NCBI GenBank assembly: GCA_963921825.1
Contig: OY997592.1
Span: 66,360,336 to 66,424,335, forward strand
From: Erodium maritimum
Lineage: Eukaryota; Streptophyta; Magnoliopsida; Geraniales; Geraniaceae
Reading direction: 5' to 3'
DNA: 64,000 bases
The translations under genes and the position numbers were made by a program. This document shows, piece after piece, positions 43,186 through 55,500 of the stretch (its first letter is position 1; each line of letters starts with the position of its first letter). A model generated the notes under the pieces. The model saw only the letters and a program-made list of their open reading frames with translations. It was not told the DNA's origin and ran no database searches.

Positions 43186-46128
43186 TGTAAGAACCGCCCC
43201 CGGTCGACCCCGGTCGACCCGGTGATTTTTGGCGAGGTTTGACTTTCGGCCGGAAAAGTCAATCGATGACTCCGAGAGTCATTCGGGACCTTTTCGGGGC
43301 CCAAAAAGCTTAGCCGTCATCATAGTTAGCTTAGTTGGGCCATTTCCTTTCGTTTGACTGTAATATTGGAAAAGTCAAATTTTGGTCAACCCCGAACATT
43401 ATATCGACTAAAGCGAATAATTTATTGTGCTGAATTTTATTTAAGCCTTGGAGTGGTCCCCACATGGACATGTATCCATGCTTTCTTGGGAGAGAAGACT
43501 TGGGTGTGTTATGACTCTTATACCCTCATTAGTGGTTTTGGGGAAGAGTTAAAGCAAATGGGTATTTTGGGCACTATCCCTTCTAGGTTTTAAGTCCCAT
43601 TTGGTGCCCATTTCAACACAAATCCCTAGGCAGACGAAATTGGAGAGAGGGTGGAGAGAGAGAGAGTGAAGTGTGAAGCTTGAAGGAGAAGAAAGGTGAG
43701 AAAAGAAGGATTTTGGGCCATTTCTTCACCAAAGGGGCTTGATTCTTCCATTTTCTTCTTCTACTCATTATTTCTAAGGTGAGCTTCTACTCCCTCTTCG
43801 TTTTTATGGATTTTGGTTCATAGGGTTTGGAGAAAATTGATGAACTTTGGTTGGGTTTGAGTATTGGTGTTGGATGATGAAGTTTTGGATGAAATTGAGG
43901 TTAGATGTTGGTTTTAATTCGTATTTGTGAAGTTTTGATGTTTACCCATGGTGGGTTTTGAAGTAGAGACGTTTAGGGGCTGTTTTTGGAGCTTTGGATG
44001 GTCATCAATGGAGGTTTTTGGGTTATTTTCGTAAAAATCGCATCTGAAGGAGGAAGAATGCGGAACAGTGCTGAACCGTCACAAATCCATGACCGAAACC
44101 GTGACGGGAGACGTCACGGCTCTGTGATGGAGACCGTGACGGCGCAACCCATGGATCCGTGACTAGATCCGTGGCAGACCAGTCTTGGTTCTTTCGGACC
44201 CTTTTTGGGTGTTTTTCATCCAATTCAAACGTTTACCTTGAACCGGTTGCTTGAGACCTTAACTTAGTTGTTGCTTCTTAAACAACTTTTGGTTAGCCTT
44301 TAATTATGGTTTTTAATTGTGATCTAAGACTTTGGACCCGAGCTCGACGAAGGAGGATACCTTGGGATCCACGTGAGAAGACGGAGAGGAAGCTAGCCCG
44401 GACGTCAGCAGCTAGGAGTATTGTTCGTGGAAGACTTCGAGGTAGGGAAAATACTAAACTCCTTTTTAATTTACCGCTTTAGTATGCCTATAGGTTAATA
44501 ATAACCGGAAAGGTCCTAGCTTGCATATAAGATGTGATTCACTAGAATAATCGTTTTTCAATTACAATAATAACCGGACGAGTCTAGTATGCATGTAGGA
44601 TGTGATTCACTAGTTTAACTCGCTTTCAATACTTGGGAAATTGCCGTGCTGGTAGAATGGTCATGACAAGCCTTAGGCATTTTTGTGATTGCTTCACATG
44701 CCGTGCTTGCTTAGTCTTAAGTTAAGATAAGAGTCAAACTAAACTAGATAAATTGTGATGATTGGATTATGAATGTTTGAATGATTGATTGAATGAACGG
44801 TTGAATGTAATTTGATTGTGCCAAATGGTATGATCGAGTGAGTGATAGACCGATGGGACGTGGTTGGTAAGTATGTCGGTAAGTGTGATTGTTAATACGA
44901 GTTCTCTGTGGCGTGTTGTGGTAAGGTTGTGAGTTTCTAAGCTATGATTGTACTATGACCGTTTGGTATGCTTCTCTCTTGTGTGTAATCTATGAGGAGT
45001 TGTGTTCCGGTGTGGTACCTACACCGAGGGGGTAAGCTGGTGTGGGGTAGTACCTAGGACGATGATTTACGTACCAATATGGTACCTACACCGAGGGGGT
45101 AAGCCGGTGTGGGGTAGTACCTAGACCGATGACTTGTGATCCGGTATGGTACCTACACCGAGGGGGTACGCCGGTGTGGGGTAGTATCATAGCCGAGGGA
45201 TTGTGTTCAACCCGATGTGAATCCCAGGAGTACGTCTAGGCCGAAGGGAATTCCGGTACGACGCGAGATTGTTTACCCCGCGGAGATGGTTACTCGTTGC
45301 TTCACCCGAGAGTTTGCGTCCTGCGGGAGCATTTCCGGGAGGTTATCATGTTTCACCCCGATGATCTATGGTCCTTTGGGGACATTTCCGAGAATCCCGA
45401 CGATATGTGTCCCTTCAGAGATGTTTCCGGTAGCCCCGATGTATGTGTCTCCTCTGGGCCGAGGGGAAATCCGACATGACACAAAGACTATTGTGGATCG
45501 GAGTATTGTATCCGACATGACACAAGAACTAATTGTGGATCGGAGTATTGTGGTTTAAGTTATTGGCGTGATATTTAAATGCTCTCTCTTTAGTAGTTTT
45601 ATCAAATATTACATCGCCTTTCCTTAATCTTCTTGAATTACCGTTTTTCCCTTAAGCGTTGAATATTATTATTGTTCTTTTCACCATAGCATCTTGTTGG
45701 TTAATCGTGTTAATTTTACATTGTGATTAATTGTGTTAATTCATTTTTATTACCAAAGTGGAGGTTGCTTTTACTTATTATTTTCCCTACTGAGCGTAAG
45801 CTCACCCCTGTTTGTTTATTTACTGTTTGTACAGGCTTGCTTGGTGAGTAGTTCCTAGAGTTGGACTCGAGGCTCGGGAGCTTCTGGGAGAGTCCGGGTG
45901 ACGTTGATGTTAGAGACGTGTTTTTGTCATTGTATTGGACCTTATATTTATTTGTTTTATTCTGAGCTCTGACTTGTAACTTCGGTTTGGAACTTATTTT
46001 ATCAAGTTATTTGATCATAACTAAATTTGAATATTTAAAATTGTTTAATTTTACTTTTATCGTTATTATTTAATTATTAGTTTAAGTCACGTCTCGAGTC
46101 CGGTCAAAACCGGATTTGGGGTGTGACA
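43186..46128 (-). mobile_element. Solo LTR, Ty3/gypsy type
   Basis: The 2,943-bp block starts TGTAAGAACCGCCCC and ends GGGGTGTGACA, and is bounded by a perfect 5-bp duplication cgtta (43181-43185 and 46129-46133). Read on the minus strand it begins TGTCACACCCCAAATCC, the usual start of long plant Ty3/gypsy LTRs of the Tekay/Del sort; the clade is inference. No internal region or second LTR is present, so it is a recombination remnant of a longer fossil element. The intact duplication shows that both outer edges are original. Age cannot be estimated from one LTR. Confidence 0.8.
45003..45203. repeat. Three 67-bp tandem repeats inside the solo LTR
   Basis: The block ggtacctacaccgagggggt begins at 45014, 45081 and 45148, a regular 67-bp period. 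Each is followed by a ggtgtggggtagtac block. Copies differ at a few positions. Confidence 0.88.
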
Positions 46129-46417
46129 CGTTAGGAGGAGGACCTCGTTGTGTCACCGTTGTGGACGACTCTTCAATATTCAGCGGGTCAATAACTACTT
46201 TGTATGTATGTATGTCGTTCATTCTTCATTATCATGGGGTAGATGATGATACAAACATTCAGTCGTTCCCAATCGGACAATGGATCCATAAAAAATGTAA
46301 GAATGAGTTGGGAGTAGAAGATGTACAAATGTGAAAGAAAAGGTATGAAAAAAAATATTTTGGAGAGGGTTGTATTTTACATTGAAATTTTGGGAGTTGA
46401 GAGAAGAGGTAGTCTTA

Positions 46418-46644
46418 AGGCCATGTGGCAGTAGCGCAATGATGCGCTGATTATCCGTTGTGGTGATATGGCAACAACGCACTGGTTGAAGCTTCCTAGC
46501 CGTTGGCATTGATGTGGCCCTAATGCTCGCTATGCCACCCCGACTTAGCAGCTTGACACAACATCAAACGTCAAGCTGTTGCGCCACCTCTATTTGCCGG
46601 TGTTTTCGTTGCGCTGCCTCCATTTTGATGCACTGTACATGCTC
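46418..46644. mobile_element. Possible Tourist-like MITE
   Basis: Flanked by TTA (46415-46417 and 46645-46647). The left end aggccatgtggcagt and the right end actgtacatgctc show weak inverted similarity, close to the termini of the MITE at 3929-4298 (gagcatgtacaatgg). The interior is richer in GC than the flanks. Evidence is modest. Confidence 0.35.
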
Positions 46645-46647
46645 TTA

Positions 46648-47634
46648 TAATCATTCACTATCTCTTAATGGTGTCAACATTATACCTGAGCCCCTAATAG
46701 CCTGAACCACACCCAAATAGTCCAACTCGATCACCCATCTTTTCCATTGATAGTACTGAATCAATTATAGGGCCATGTTGATGTCCATCACCTCAATTAT
46801 TTTTAGGTCTTATAAGCCCCTAAAAGTACACATTGCAACGTATAGGGTTCCCCACTATCTGATCTACCGGGGTGTGACTTAACTTAGACTCCCTCATGTG
46901 CCGACCTAGGCTATCTTCCACTCCTTAAGTGTGATCGTTGTCGCCCTAACTGTTGTCCCTCCATCTCTCACAGATTCTTTCCACACTTGGAGGTTTTGGG
47001 TATTCCATACCTTCGACCACATCGGTGCCATCAACTCGATCTCCTCCCAGCTGCATCTTTCCCAACAAGCCAGCAGCCACTCACTTTATTGGTCGCTTCG
47101 AATCTTAATCAATTTGTTGTTATATATTTAAAATTGTATAAATTCATCTTGATAATATTTTTTTGTTTCAATTCATTATCCTAAGGAAAAATCATGTCGA
47201 TTCGCTATCTAGTAAAGAATGAAAAAAATAATAATAAAGGACTCCATTTATTTATTTTAATTTATTCATCAGGACTTTTAAGTTTAATTTTGAAATTTCC
47301 ATTCCACTTTATTTGCAAGAGTATTTTAGATATTTCATTTATTTATTTTAATACTAGCCTTATGAATAAGACACACAAGAACATGGTACACGAGCACGAA
47401 GGTAGCATGCAGAAATAGCAGAATTGTCTTGTACATGTCTCTATGCTTGCTGAGAGTTGGCAGATTGGCATCCATATTAAGAAACAAAAGGACACATAAA
47501 CAACCTATTAGGAATCGAATGATGCCATGTTCTTGTCAATCCCAATCCAAAAGATGAACCAACCGAGGCTCTCTCTCATTTGTCAAACCTCTCGAGAGTT
47601 TCGCGCCAGCTATTCTCTCCCTCGCTCTAACCTC
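46648..47634. other. Intergenic, 5' flank of the ATG22-like gene
   Basis: No gene recognised. Open frames at 46931-47131 and 47194-47418 are short and lack domains. Confidence 0.4.
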
Positions 47635-47644
47635 TTTATATATT
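47635..47644 (+). promoter_or_regulatory. TATA box of the ATG22-like gene
   Basis: tttatatatt lies 54 bp upstream of the ATG at 47698, giving a short predicted leader. It argues against the in-frame upstream start at 47527, which would lie before the promoter. Confidence 0.6.
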
Positions 47645-47697
47645 CACTTCCTCAAACCCTCTCCTTATCATCATCACTCAACTTTGACACCCATATC

Positions 47698-50471
47698 ATG
47701 GCTGAACGAGAGTCAACGCCGGTGCCTCAGGAGACGATTCCGATGCCCAATGAGGAGAACACGATAGAGGTTTCTACTCCTGATGATGTTGACGAGAAAA
47801 GCAAGGGGTCGTCTAAGGAGGTTGCTCACAAGGCTCGTATACGTCGTCAGGACAAGCCTAGCAGAGTTGAGGTTTTGTCGTGGTACTTGTATGAACTCTG
47901 CTCCTACTTCGTCCAGACGACACTCATTCCCATAGTGTTCCCTCTCATCATCAGCCAGCTCGTGTCCTCCCCGCCGGAGCCTGCTCAGGGCTGGACCACC
48001 AGCTACGAGGGCTTGCAATGTCCCGAGAAGGAAATGCAACTGTAAGTAGCTTTAGAGTATCTCTCTAATGGTTGCGTTTTTGTCTAACTTAAGTTGATTG
48101 ACTAGAAGCAACTTACTTTTCGTTCTTTCTCTACTGATCAATAACTCAAATTATAAAGTAATCAGCTCCATTGGTTAAGTTTACCATTATGCTCAAAATC
48201 TTGACTCTAAGATCTTTTATGATGGCTACACCAAGTACTTGGTGTACAATTTGATGCAGCCATAACACTGAGTACTAAACACCAATCCCTTGTTTGGTTT
48301 TCTCTTTTGTTAATATGGTTTTGAGACTGCAAGATGCACAACGTTTATGTTTGTAATTGAGGGTGTTGTCTTTTGTCTTTTGGTCGTAACATTTGATTTA
48401 AGATGGACCCACAACACCTTTTAACCAATCAAATTCTTGTATTTTCTCTCTTTTCAAATAATCCATTTGTGTTAAGTGTAGTTCAACAATAAAAAATAAA
48501 TTGTTTAAAATTATTTTTCAATTTGGACCCACTAAATGGCTATACCAAATCATAACATTGATGTATTGTCGTTTGAAAAAACATCGATATATTATTATCG
48601 TTTGAAAATTGTTTTGGTTGTGTTCTGGATCGATCCTGCTTGGATCCTTCTTTTCTTAAATAAAATTGTATGCGCTTATCAAAAAAATATATTATATACT
48701 CTAAGTCTCTCCTACCTTGGATCCCTTTAGCGGTTTCTATGTTTATTAAAGGCAAGAAATCTTAACCTAACTTGAATGAAGGTAATCTAATTAATTTTTT
48801 ACTCTCAAACAATACTCACTAATATTCAAACATCTAATCTTAGAAAGATAAATAGCTCAAGGGCGAACCCTCATACAACCAAGAGTATGTCCTGTGAACA
48901 TCTCGAACTAGAACTAATCAAGTAGTAACACTACTAACCAGAATCTCAAAGGTCTAACAGTAAACTTATATCCAAATATTCAACGAAGAAACCAAAGTAG
49001 TAGCTCGTATTTAGTGGTCAACAACGACTAAAATCTTCGTTACTCGCTTATGTCACTAATAATAACTGAGCTTATTGAACTTACTCGCTTATGTCACCTA
49101 CATCAGCTGAGATTTGTCGCTTATATCACGAACACCCTATTTTTACCCTACCGATCACAAGTAGTTTGGTGAATTTGCAGGTACGAAAGACTAACACATC
49201 GACAAATAAGCGTCGGGGACCTAAAATTCTCACCCTTGGGATGGACTTCAATTTCTTGGGCCATAGGGTTGATCATGGCCGCTCCTATACTCGGCATCAT
49301 TTCCACTCCCCTCGACTACGGAGCCTCGCAACAACTCATCTACGGAGCCGCAACCCTAACCGGAGCCCTATTCTGCCTCCCGGTCGGGTTCTTCAAAACC
49401 GTCAAGATCTTCCCTCCATACATATCAATCATCATCGCAGCTCACGTAGTAGCCATAGCCTCACACACTCGCCACCTCGGCCTAATGGTCCGAGGCTTTA
49501 CTTCTACAGCCACACGAAGAAACCAATTCTCAATAAGAAGCGCAGTGAGTGGTTGGTTCTCTCTCTACTCCACCGCCCTCGGCAGCTTGGGCGCCGCCGT
49601 CATCGCAGCCTTCACGTACCACATGATGAAAGAGTCCGAAGAGTTCATCAGCCTGTGGGTCGTCTCGATCTTCAGCGGCCTTAAGTGGCTCGTCGGAGCA
49701 ATCCACATAGCCCTAGCCTTCAGACCCGGGACAAACGGTGCAGGGAACGTACCTAAAACCCATTTGGTTTCGGTCTTCAAGTATCCTCACGCCATGGGAA
49801 GCATCGCCGGAGTCTTCCTCTCGTCGTTCACGACGATGTGCATCTTCACCGGAGGGTTGTTGTTTCTAGTCGGTCAACTGTGCCTCCAGCCGCCGATCTT
49901 CTTCCTCTTCTTCTGGCTGACTTATTTCATCTTCCCTTGCCTTTCCTTGCCTCTGCTGCAGCCTCTGCAGCATGTCATGAAGGCCGACGCGGTGAAGATG
50001 CAGATATTAGGGTTTCTCTTATCGGTTTTCACGTCCGGGATGGCTTTCTACTTCCGGGACGGGGATTGGAGTAAAGGGTCGGTGTTGGTTTTCGCCGCCG
50101 TGCAGAGTACGTCAGCGGGGGTTTTGCATGCTTTCGGTAGGGTTTTGTTGGTCAACTGTGCTCCGGCGGGGAAGGAGGGAGCGTTTTCGGTGTGGTTCTC
50201 GTGGGTGAAGGGTGTTGGGGCGTGCTTAGGGTTCGCGGTTGCGTCGGCTTCGCGGGGGAGTGTGAACTCTTCTTTTGGGGTGGCTTTTGTTGGTGCTGTG
50301 GTTGGTGTTTTGGTTTTGATTTTTGGGAATGTGAGTGATGTTGGTGGAGCTGTGGATGCTGGGCATGTGAGGAAGGATCGTGTTGTTGTTGTTGATGATG
50401 ATGAAGAAGAAGAGGATGAAGGAGATGAAGATGAGGCATCGTCGGTGAGTGGTTTGGATCATAAGTGTTGA
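47698..50471 (+). CDS. ATG22/MFS-like multi-pass membrane protein
   Basis: Two exons, 47698-48041 and 49181-50471 (544 aa), joined in frame across a 1.14-kb GT-AG intron. The N-terminal 60 residues are charged and cytosolic in style. Then comes WYLYELCSYFVQTTLIPIVF, resembling the first membrane segment of ATG22-type transporters (WYLYDFANSAY pattern in yeast and bacterial relatives). About ten to twelve hydrophobic segments follow, for example LIMAAPILGIISTPL, LGSLGAAVIAAFTYHM, IFFLFFWLTYFIFPCL and VAFVGAVVGVLVLIF. The C terminus is a long acidic tail (DDDEEEEDEGDEDEAS). Yeast Atg22 exports amino acids from the vacuole; whether this protein shares that activity is open. A plain MFS annotation is the alternative. 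The TATA position favours the start at 47698. Confidence 0.78.
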
Positions 50472-50739
50472 GTGAAGCAAATTTGAGGTGGCTTTTGTGT
50501 TGTTTATATACATACCATTGTTGTTTGTGAACTCCAAATACAGAACAGAACCATGTTGTTTTTGTTTGTGATTTACGTTTACTATGAAACATAGATGATT
50601 CTTCTGGCAACTGTAATCACGAGACAAGATGTTTGTATTATTGTATTTGATCGTTAAATGAAATGAGTTTTGAGGCATGAAAAAAGAGTTTACACTCCTC
50701 ACTTTTGCACACAAGTACAGAGGAAGGTAATATAATCTA

Positions 50740-51138
50740 GGGTTATTTTCATCTCACTATCTTAACTATGTGGTTTTTTTTATCTTATCATCCTAACTAT
50801 TTTATGTGGCACCTCACTACCTAGATGCATTTTTTTCACTTTCATACCTTAACTATTTTTTATGACACCTCACTAACTTAGAATGCATTTTTGTGACATT
50901 AAAAACTGATTTTTAAAAGAAAATTTGAAAACCAATGGCATGCTTTTGAAATTTTGATTGTTAGTGAGAGTATTATGGACTTTTTTTTAAGTGTTTTCAT
51001 CTAAAAATGGATGGCAAATTGACGGCGGTATGAAAGTGAAAAAATGCACTCGAGATTAGTGAGGTGGCACAAAAAAACAGTTAGGGTAGTGAGATGAAAA
51101 AAAACTACATAGTTAGGGTAGTGAGATGAAAATAACCC
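50740..51138. mobile_element. Mutator-like MITE with perfect 9-bp duplication
   Basis: The ends are perfect 20-bp inverted repeats, gggttattttcatctcacta and tagtgagatgaaaataaccc. They are flanked by an exact 9-bp direct repeat tataatcta (50731-50739 and 51139-51147), the hallmark of Mutator superfamily transposition. The inner arms also pair (aactatgtggttttttt against aaaaaactacatagtt). 399 bp, no coding content. It sits about 260 bp past the stop of the ATG22-like gene. Confidence 0.88.
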
Positions 51139-51189
51139 TATAATCTAATCAAAAGGACAACATGCATTTAAGATTTTATCTTTCTTTTG

Positions 51190-52078
51190 ATCACTTTGTT
51201 ATTTTATTTATTTAAATCTTTAGAATTGTTTCTCTTTAACGAGTGTCTAAGGTTTCTCCACATTTCAATGACGTCTCCTACCTCCTCCTCCCTTAGCTTG
51301 ATTTTTTCTGTCTCCGCCACATTTACTGCCACCTCTCCGAACCTTTGTTGTGTCTTGAGATGCTCTCGTGCTCGTCTCGCGAGGTAACCAACTTGAGGAG
51401 AACGGTGCGCGTTACAAACTCCACCAAGTCTGCCTCCTCCTCATCTGTACTCATCACCCACTCGTTGAGCCATCGTCTGATCCGATTTCGGCTACACCGG
51501 GTGCTAGGGATCCTCTTCTCTCCTTGCCTCTGATGCCCGCTGCAATACCTTCTTTGTTGGAGATCTCTACGGCACCACCATCATCGCTTCTCGGGGATAT
51601 CTTGTCCCTCCAAACAGGTCAGGGAGCCATCAACATCTCCGAAGATAAGTACCAGATCTTCAACGTCCCCGTCGAACCGACATCATGAGCCACATCTGTT
51701 GAGAATCAGGATGTCAGCTTGGTCATTGATGACGAATCCCTACCATTTAAATGTCTTTCATGGGGTCATGAGCAATGATTGGGGCGCAGGAAAATTTGTG
51801 GTCTTGGACCTCGACCAAGGCACCACATGGTTCTTCTCTACCATCACGGAGACTAGGGATCGTGTGTGCAAGGGAGAGCCTTGGTGTTGTACTACAAGCG
51901 CTGTTGGACTTGGAGGACAAGCTACCAGGATGAGCGTCACTTATGCGCTTTAACCACATGCAACTATGGGCCACGCCCTTGACGTACCTCTTGACGTTCG
52001 TACGAAGTTGATAGGATTCACCATTGGACGAGCGTTGGAGAGTTGCGTCACCGTGCTTACGAACCGGTGGGGTCTATG
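51190..52078 (+). mobile_element. LINE ORF1 relic, cut by the copia insertion
   Basis: Plus-strand frames resemble plant L1 ORF1: GAINISEDKYQIFNVPVE (about 51625-51680), then SNDWGAGKFVVLDLDQGTTW and RDRVCKGEPWCC (about 51775-51890). Then come FNHMQLWA and, in the next frame, LDVPLDVRTKLIGFTIGRAL (about 51940-52045), parallel to DRMQLWAHVRGLSPLVRTKE of the LINE at 8.7-10.9 kb. At least two shifts and stops are present. The relic stops where the copia LTR begins (52079), so the LINE was there first. Confidence 0.72.
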
Positions 52079-52570
52079 TGTTAGTATTTAGGGATTAGAT
52101 AGACGAACACAATAACGATCTATAAACCCTAAATCATATTTCTATAAAAGCTTTGTTGAATTAAAAGGAACACACAAATAAATAACAGCGGAATTGTTAC
52201 TTACTTGATGCCATTGATGAACGATGAACGAAGAATCTCCAAGTTGTATTTTGGTCTTCCAATAAAGTAGACGCTCTCTAATTTGGTTATTCTCTCAGAT
52301 GGGGGTGAAACAGAATAAGAGATAATACGTCTATTTATTGGGGACCATAACCACAACAACCCTAATTAGGTTTCCAAGTTTATATAATTTGTTATTCGGC
52401 CCCTCAACAATTAACAAATTATGAATCCGGTATCTACACATTAAATACCATGATAATATATATGATACCTATGATACAATACTTTAAATTGGTCACTTTA
52501 ATTTGTATCCACCTTTATGATAACATGTACATTAAATTACATATGTGCCCAATAGGATTTTAATCCAACA
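52079..52570 (-). repeat. Copia LTR, copy 1 (left end of array)
   Basis: 492 bp, TG at 52079-52080 to CA at 52569-52570. On the element strand it reads TGTTGGATTAAAATCC to AATACTAACA. It is followed on its right by the polypurine tract (minus strand gcccaagtgggagat). By eye it matches the LTRs at 57540 and 63001 throughout. Confidence 0.95.
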
Positions 52571-55500
52571 ATCTCCCACTTGGGCAACATATGTTTTTCC
52601 CGACAAATGTACAACCTTATGAGCTCAAAATTGTTATCACATAATAGGTATCCTGTAACAATCTCGTCCATCAACCATACTCATATAGAACCAAAGCAGC
52701 AGTCGTCAAATTACTTATGACTAAACCATCAATGATCACGTATACAAATATAGCCAAACGACATAGATCAATCATGGATGTGTAGCATGAAAATAACATG
52801 CAATGTGATCCGACATGTCTATTTCCAACTGGTCCTCCTTAAACTTAAGTGAGGTCAATAACCAAAATAGAATGCATGAACTGAATACTTTATTTCTGAT
52901 CAGAATATATCCAAATACTTTAACTTTAACTTTAAACATAAACATAAAGCAATCAAAATACAAACTCCCACTAAACCAAAATATCCTCAAGTGATATAAC
53001 ACCCATATGAGCAGTGTGCTCATGAAAGACCTTGGGTGGTAAACCCTTTGTGAGCGGATCCGCTATCATGGAGTTTGTCCCAATATGCTTTATGGATATT
53101 TGTCCATTTTGCACTCTTTCTTTCACAACAAGGAACTTTATGTCTATATGTTTAGACTTTGATGAGCTCCTGTTGTTGTTGGAATATAAAACTGCTGAGT
53201 TATTGTCACAAAATAACTTTAGTGGTCTTTCAACATTTTCCAAAATGCGCAGCCCAGTGACAAAGTTTCGCAGCCATATTCCATGGTTCGATGCCTCATA
53301 GCATGCTACAAATTCTGCTGCCATAGTTGAAGAAGCTACTAGTGTTTGTTTAACACTTTTCCAAGATATAGCTCCTCCAGCCAATAAGTAAATGTAACCT
53401 GATGTAGACTTTCTGCTATCTTGACACCCAGCGAAATCAGAATCTGAATACCCAATAACCTCCAAGCGATCTGATTTCCTGTAAGTGAGCATGTAATGCT
53501 TTGTCCTCTTTAGATATCTCATAACCCTCTTGGCTGCTATCCAATGGTCCATACCAGGGTTGCTTAGATATCTGCCTAACATCCCAACAATATACGCTAT
53601 ATCCGGACGCGTACATACTTGAGCATACATTAGACTCCCAACAGCTGATGCATAGGGAATCTCTTGCATTTTCTGAATCTCAAGGTTATCTTCAGGACAT
53701 TGTGCAAGACAAAATTTGTCTCCTTTAGCCACAGGGGTGTCACCTGGTTTACAACCTTCCATGCCAAACCTTTTAAGTACCTTATCGATGTAGCTCTTTT
53801 GTGATAATCCAAGAACGCCTCGAGATCGATCTCGGTGTATCTGGATTCCTAAAACAAAAGAGGCGTCCCCAAGATCTTTCATCTCAAAATGAGCAGACAG
53901 AAATTTCTTGGTTTCGTGCAATAGCCCTACATCATTAGTGGCAAGTAATATGTCATCGACATACAAAACCAGGAACATATACTTACTCCCACTGAACTTG
54001 TGATACACACAATCATCAACCATATTTGTCTCAAAACCGAACGAGACAATTACTTTGTGAAATTTGTGGTACCATTGACGGGAAGCTTGCTTGAGTCCAT
54101 AGATGGATTTCTTTAATTTACAAACCATTTTCTTTGGGTCACCGAACTCAAATTTTTCTGGTTGTACCATATACATTGTTTCTTCAATGTCACCATTGAG
54201 AAACGCAGTCTTAACATCCATCTGATGCAACTCAAGATCAAGATGAGCGACAAGTGCCATAATTATCCTGAAAGAGTCTTTCGATGAAACCGGAGAGAAA
54301 GTCTCTGTAAAGTCAATGCCTTCCTTTTGAGTATAGCCTTTAGCTACAAGACGTGCCTTATACTTTTCCGCATTACCATTTCCATCCCTCTTGGTTTTAA
54401 AAATCCATTTACAACCAATTGGTTTCGTACCTTCAGGTAATGGGACAAGTTCCCAAACTTTATTGTCTTGCATAGACTTATACTCTTCTTGCATGACATC
54501 AATCTATTTTAGAGAGTTTGAACTTTTCATGGCTTGAGGAAAGTTGATTGGATCATCTTCCCTTATTCCATCCTCGTGTTCTTGGAGAAATATGACATAA
54601 TCATCTGGAATAGCACTTCTCCTCTCTCTTGTGGATCTCCTTAGTGGCACATGTTGTTGAGGTAGTTGAATTTGTTCTTCTGGAACAACTATTTCAGCCT
54701 GAATGGGGAGTTGTTCAACATTGTCTTGTTGAGGCTCCGGATTCACTTCTTGATCAATGACAGGTGTATGATCCTGAACATTATCAAAAGTGATAATAGG
54801 AATTGAGTTTGACGTCATTTCCTCCTCAAAGACAATGTTTCTAGCCTTATTTCTCCCCCCAAATTCAACATCCTCAAAAAATGCTGCAGTTCCCGCCTCA
54901 AAAATGTTTTTATTTATGGGATCATAAAACTTATAGCCTCTAGAGTGCTCAGAATAACCAATAAAGTAGCTGTTTACAGTTTTGGAGTCCAATTTCTTTT
55001 CTTGAGGTCTGCAAGGCATTGCCTCAGCTGGACATCCCCATATATGAAAATGCTTTAAACTAGGCTTTCGGCCTGTCCAAAGCTCATAAGGTGTTTTTGC
55101 AACTACTTTACTTGGTACTCTGTTTAGAATATAAGCTGCTGTCTTTAATGCTTCTCCCCAGAGAGACTCGGGTAAGGTAGAATGAGCAATCATACTCCTT
55201 ACCATGTCCTTAAGAGTCCTATTTCTTCTTTCAGCTACACCATTCATGCTAGGTGATCTAGGCATGGTGTACTGCGGAACGATACCACATTCCTCTAGGA
55301 ATTTAGCAAATGGACCTGGACGTTGTTCTCCTGAGCCATCATACCTACCGTAGTACTCACCACCACGATCAGATCTGACTTTCTTAATTCTTTTGTTGAG
55401 TTGATTCTCAACCTCAGCCTTATAAGATTTGAACACGTCCAGAGACTGAGATTTTTCATGAATGAGATATAGGTACCCAAAACGTGAGTAATCGTCTATG

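Noticed and set aside
43100-46330. A Harbinger-like gene split by the solo LTR (minus-strand residues such as VDLIEHL near 43100)
   Set aside because: Only a few residues resemble a Harbinger protein C terminus. Not enough to claim a gene.
48042-49180. Possible MITE in the intron of the ATG22-like gene
   Set aside because: A start-like motif near 48050 has no paired inverted end; only a 17-bp repeat near 49040 and 49080 is seen.
53032-53301. Plus-strand frames inside the copia units
   Set aside because: Antisense shadows, repeated identically in unit 2.
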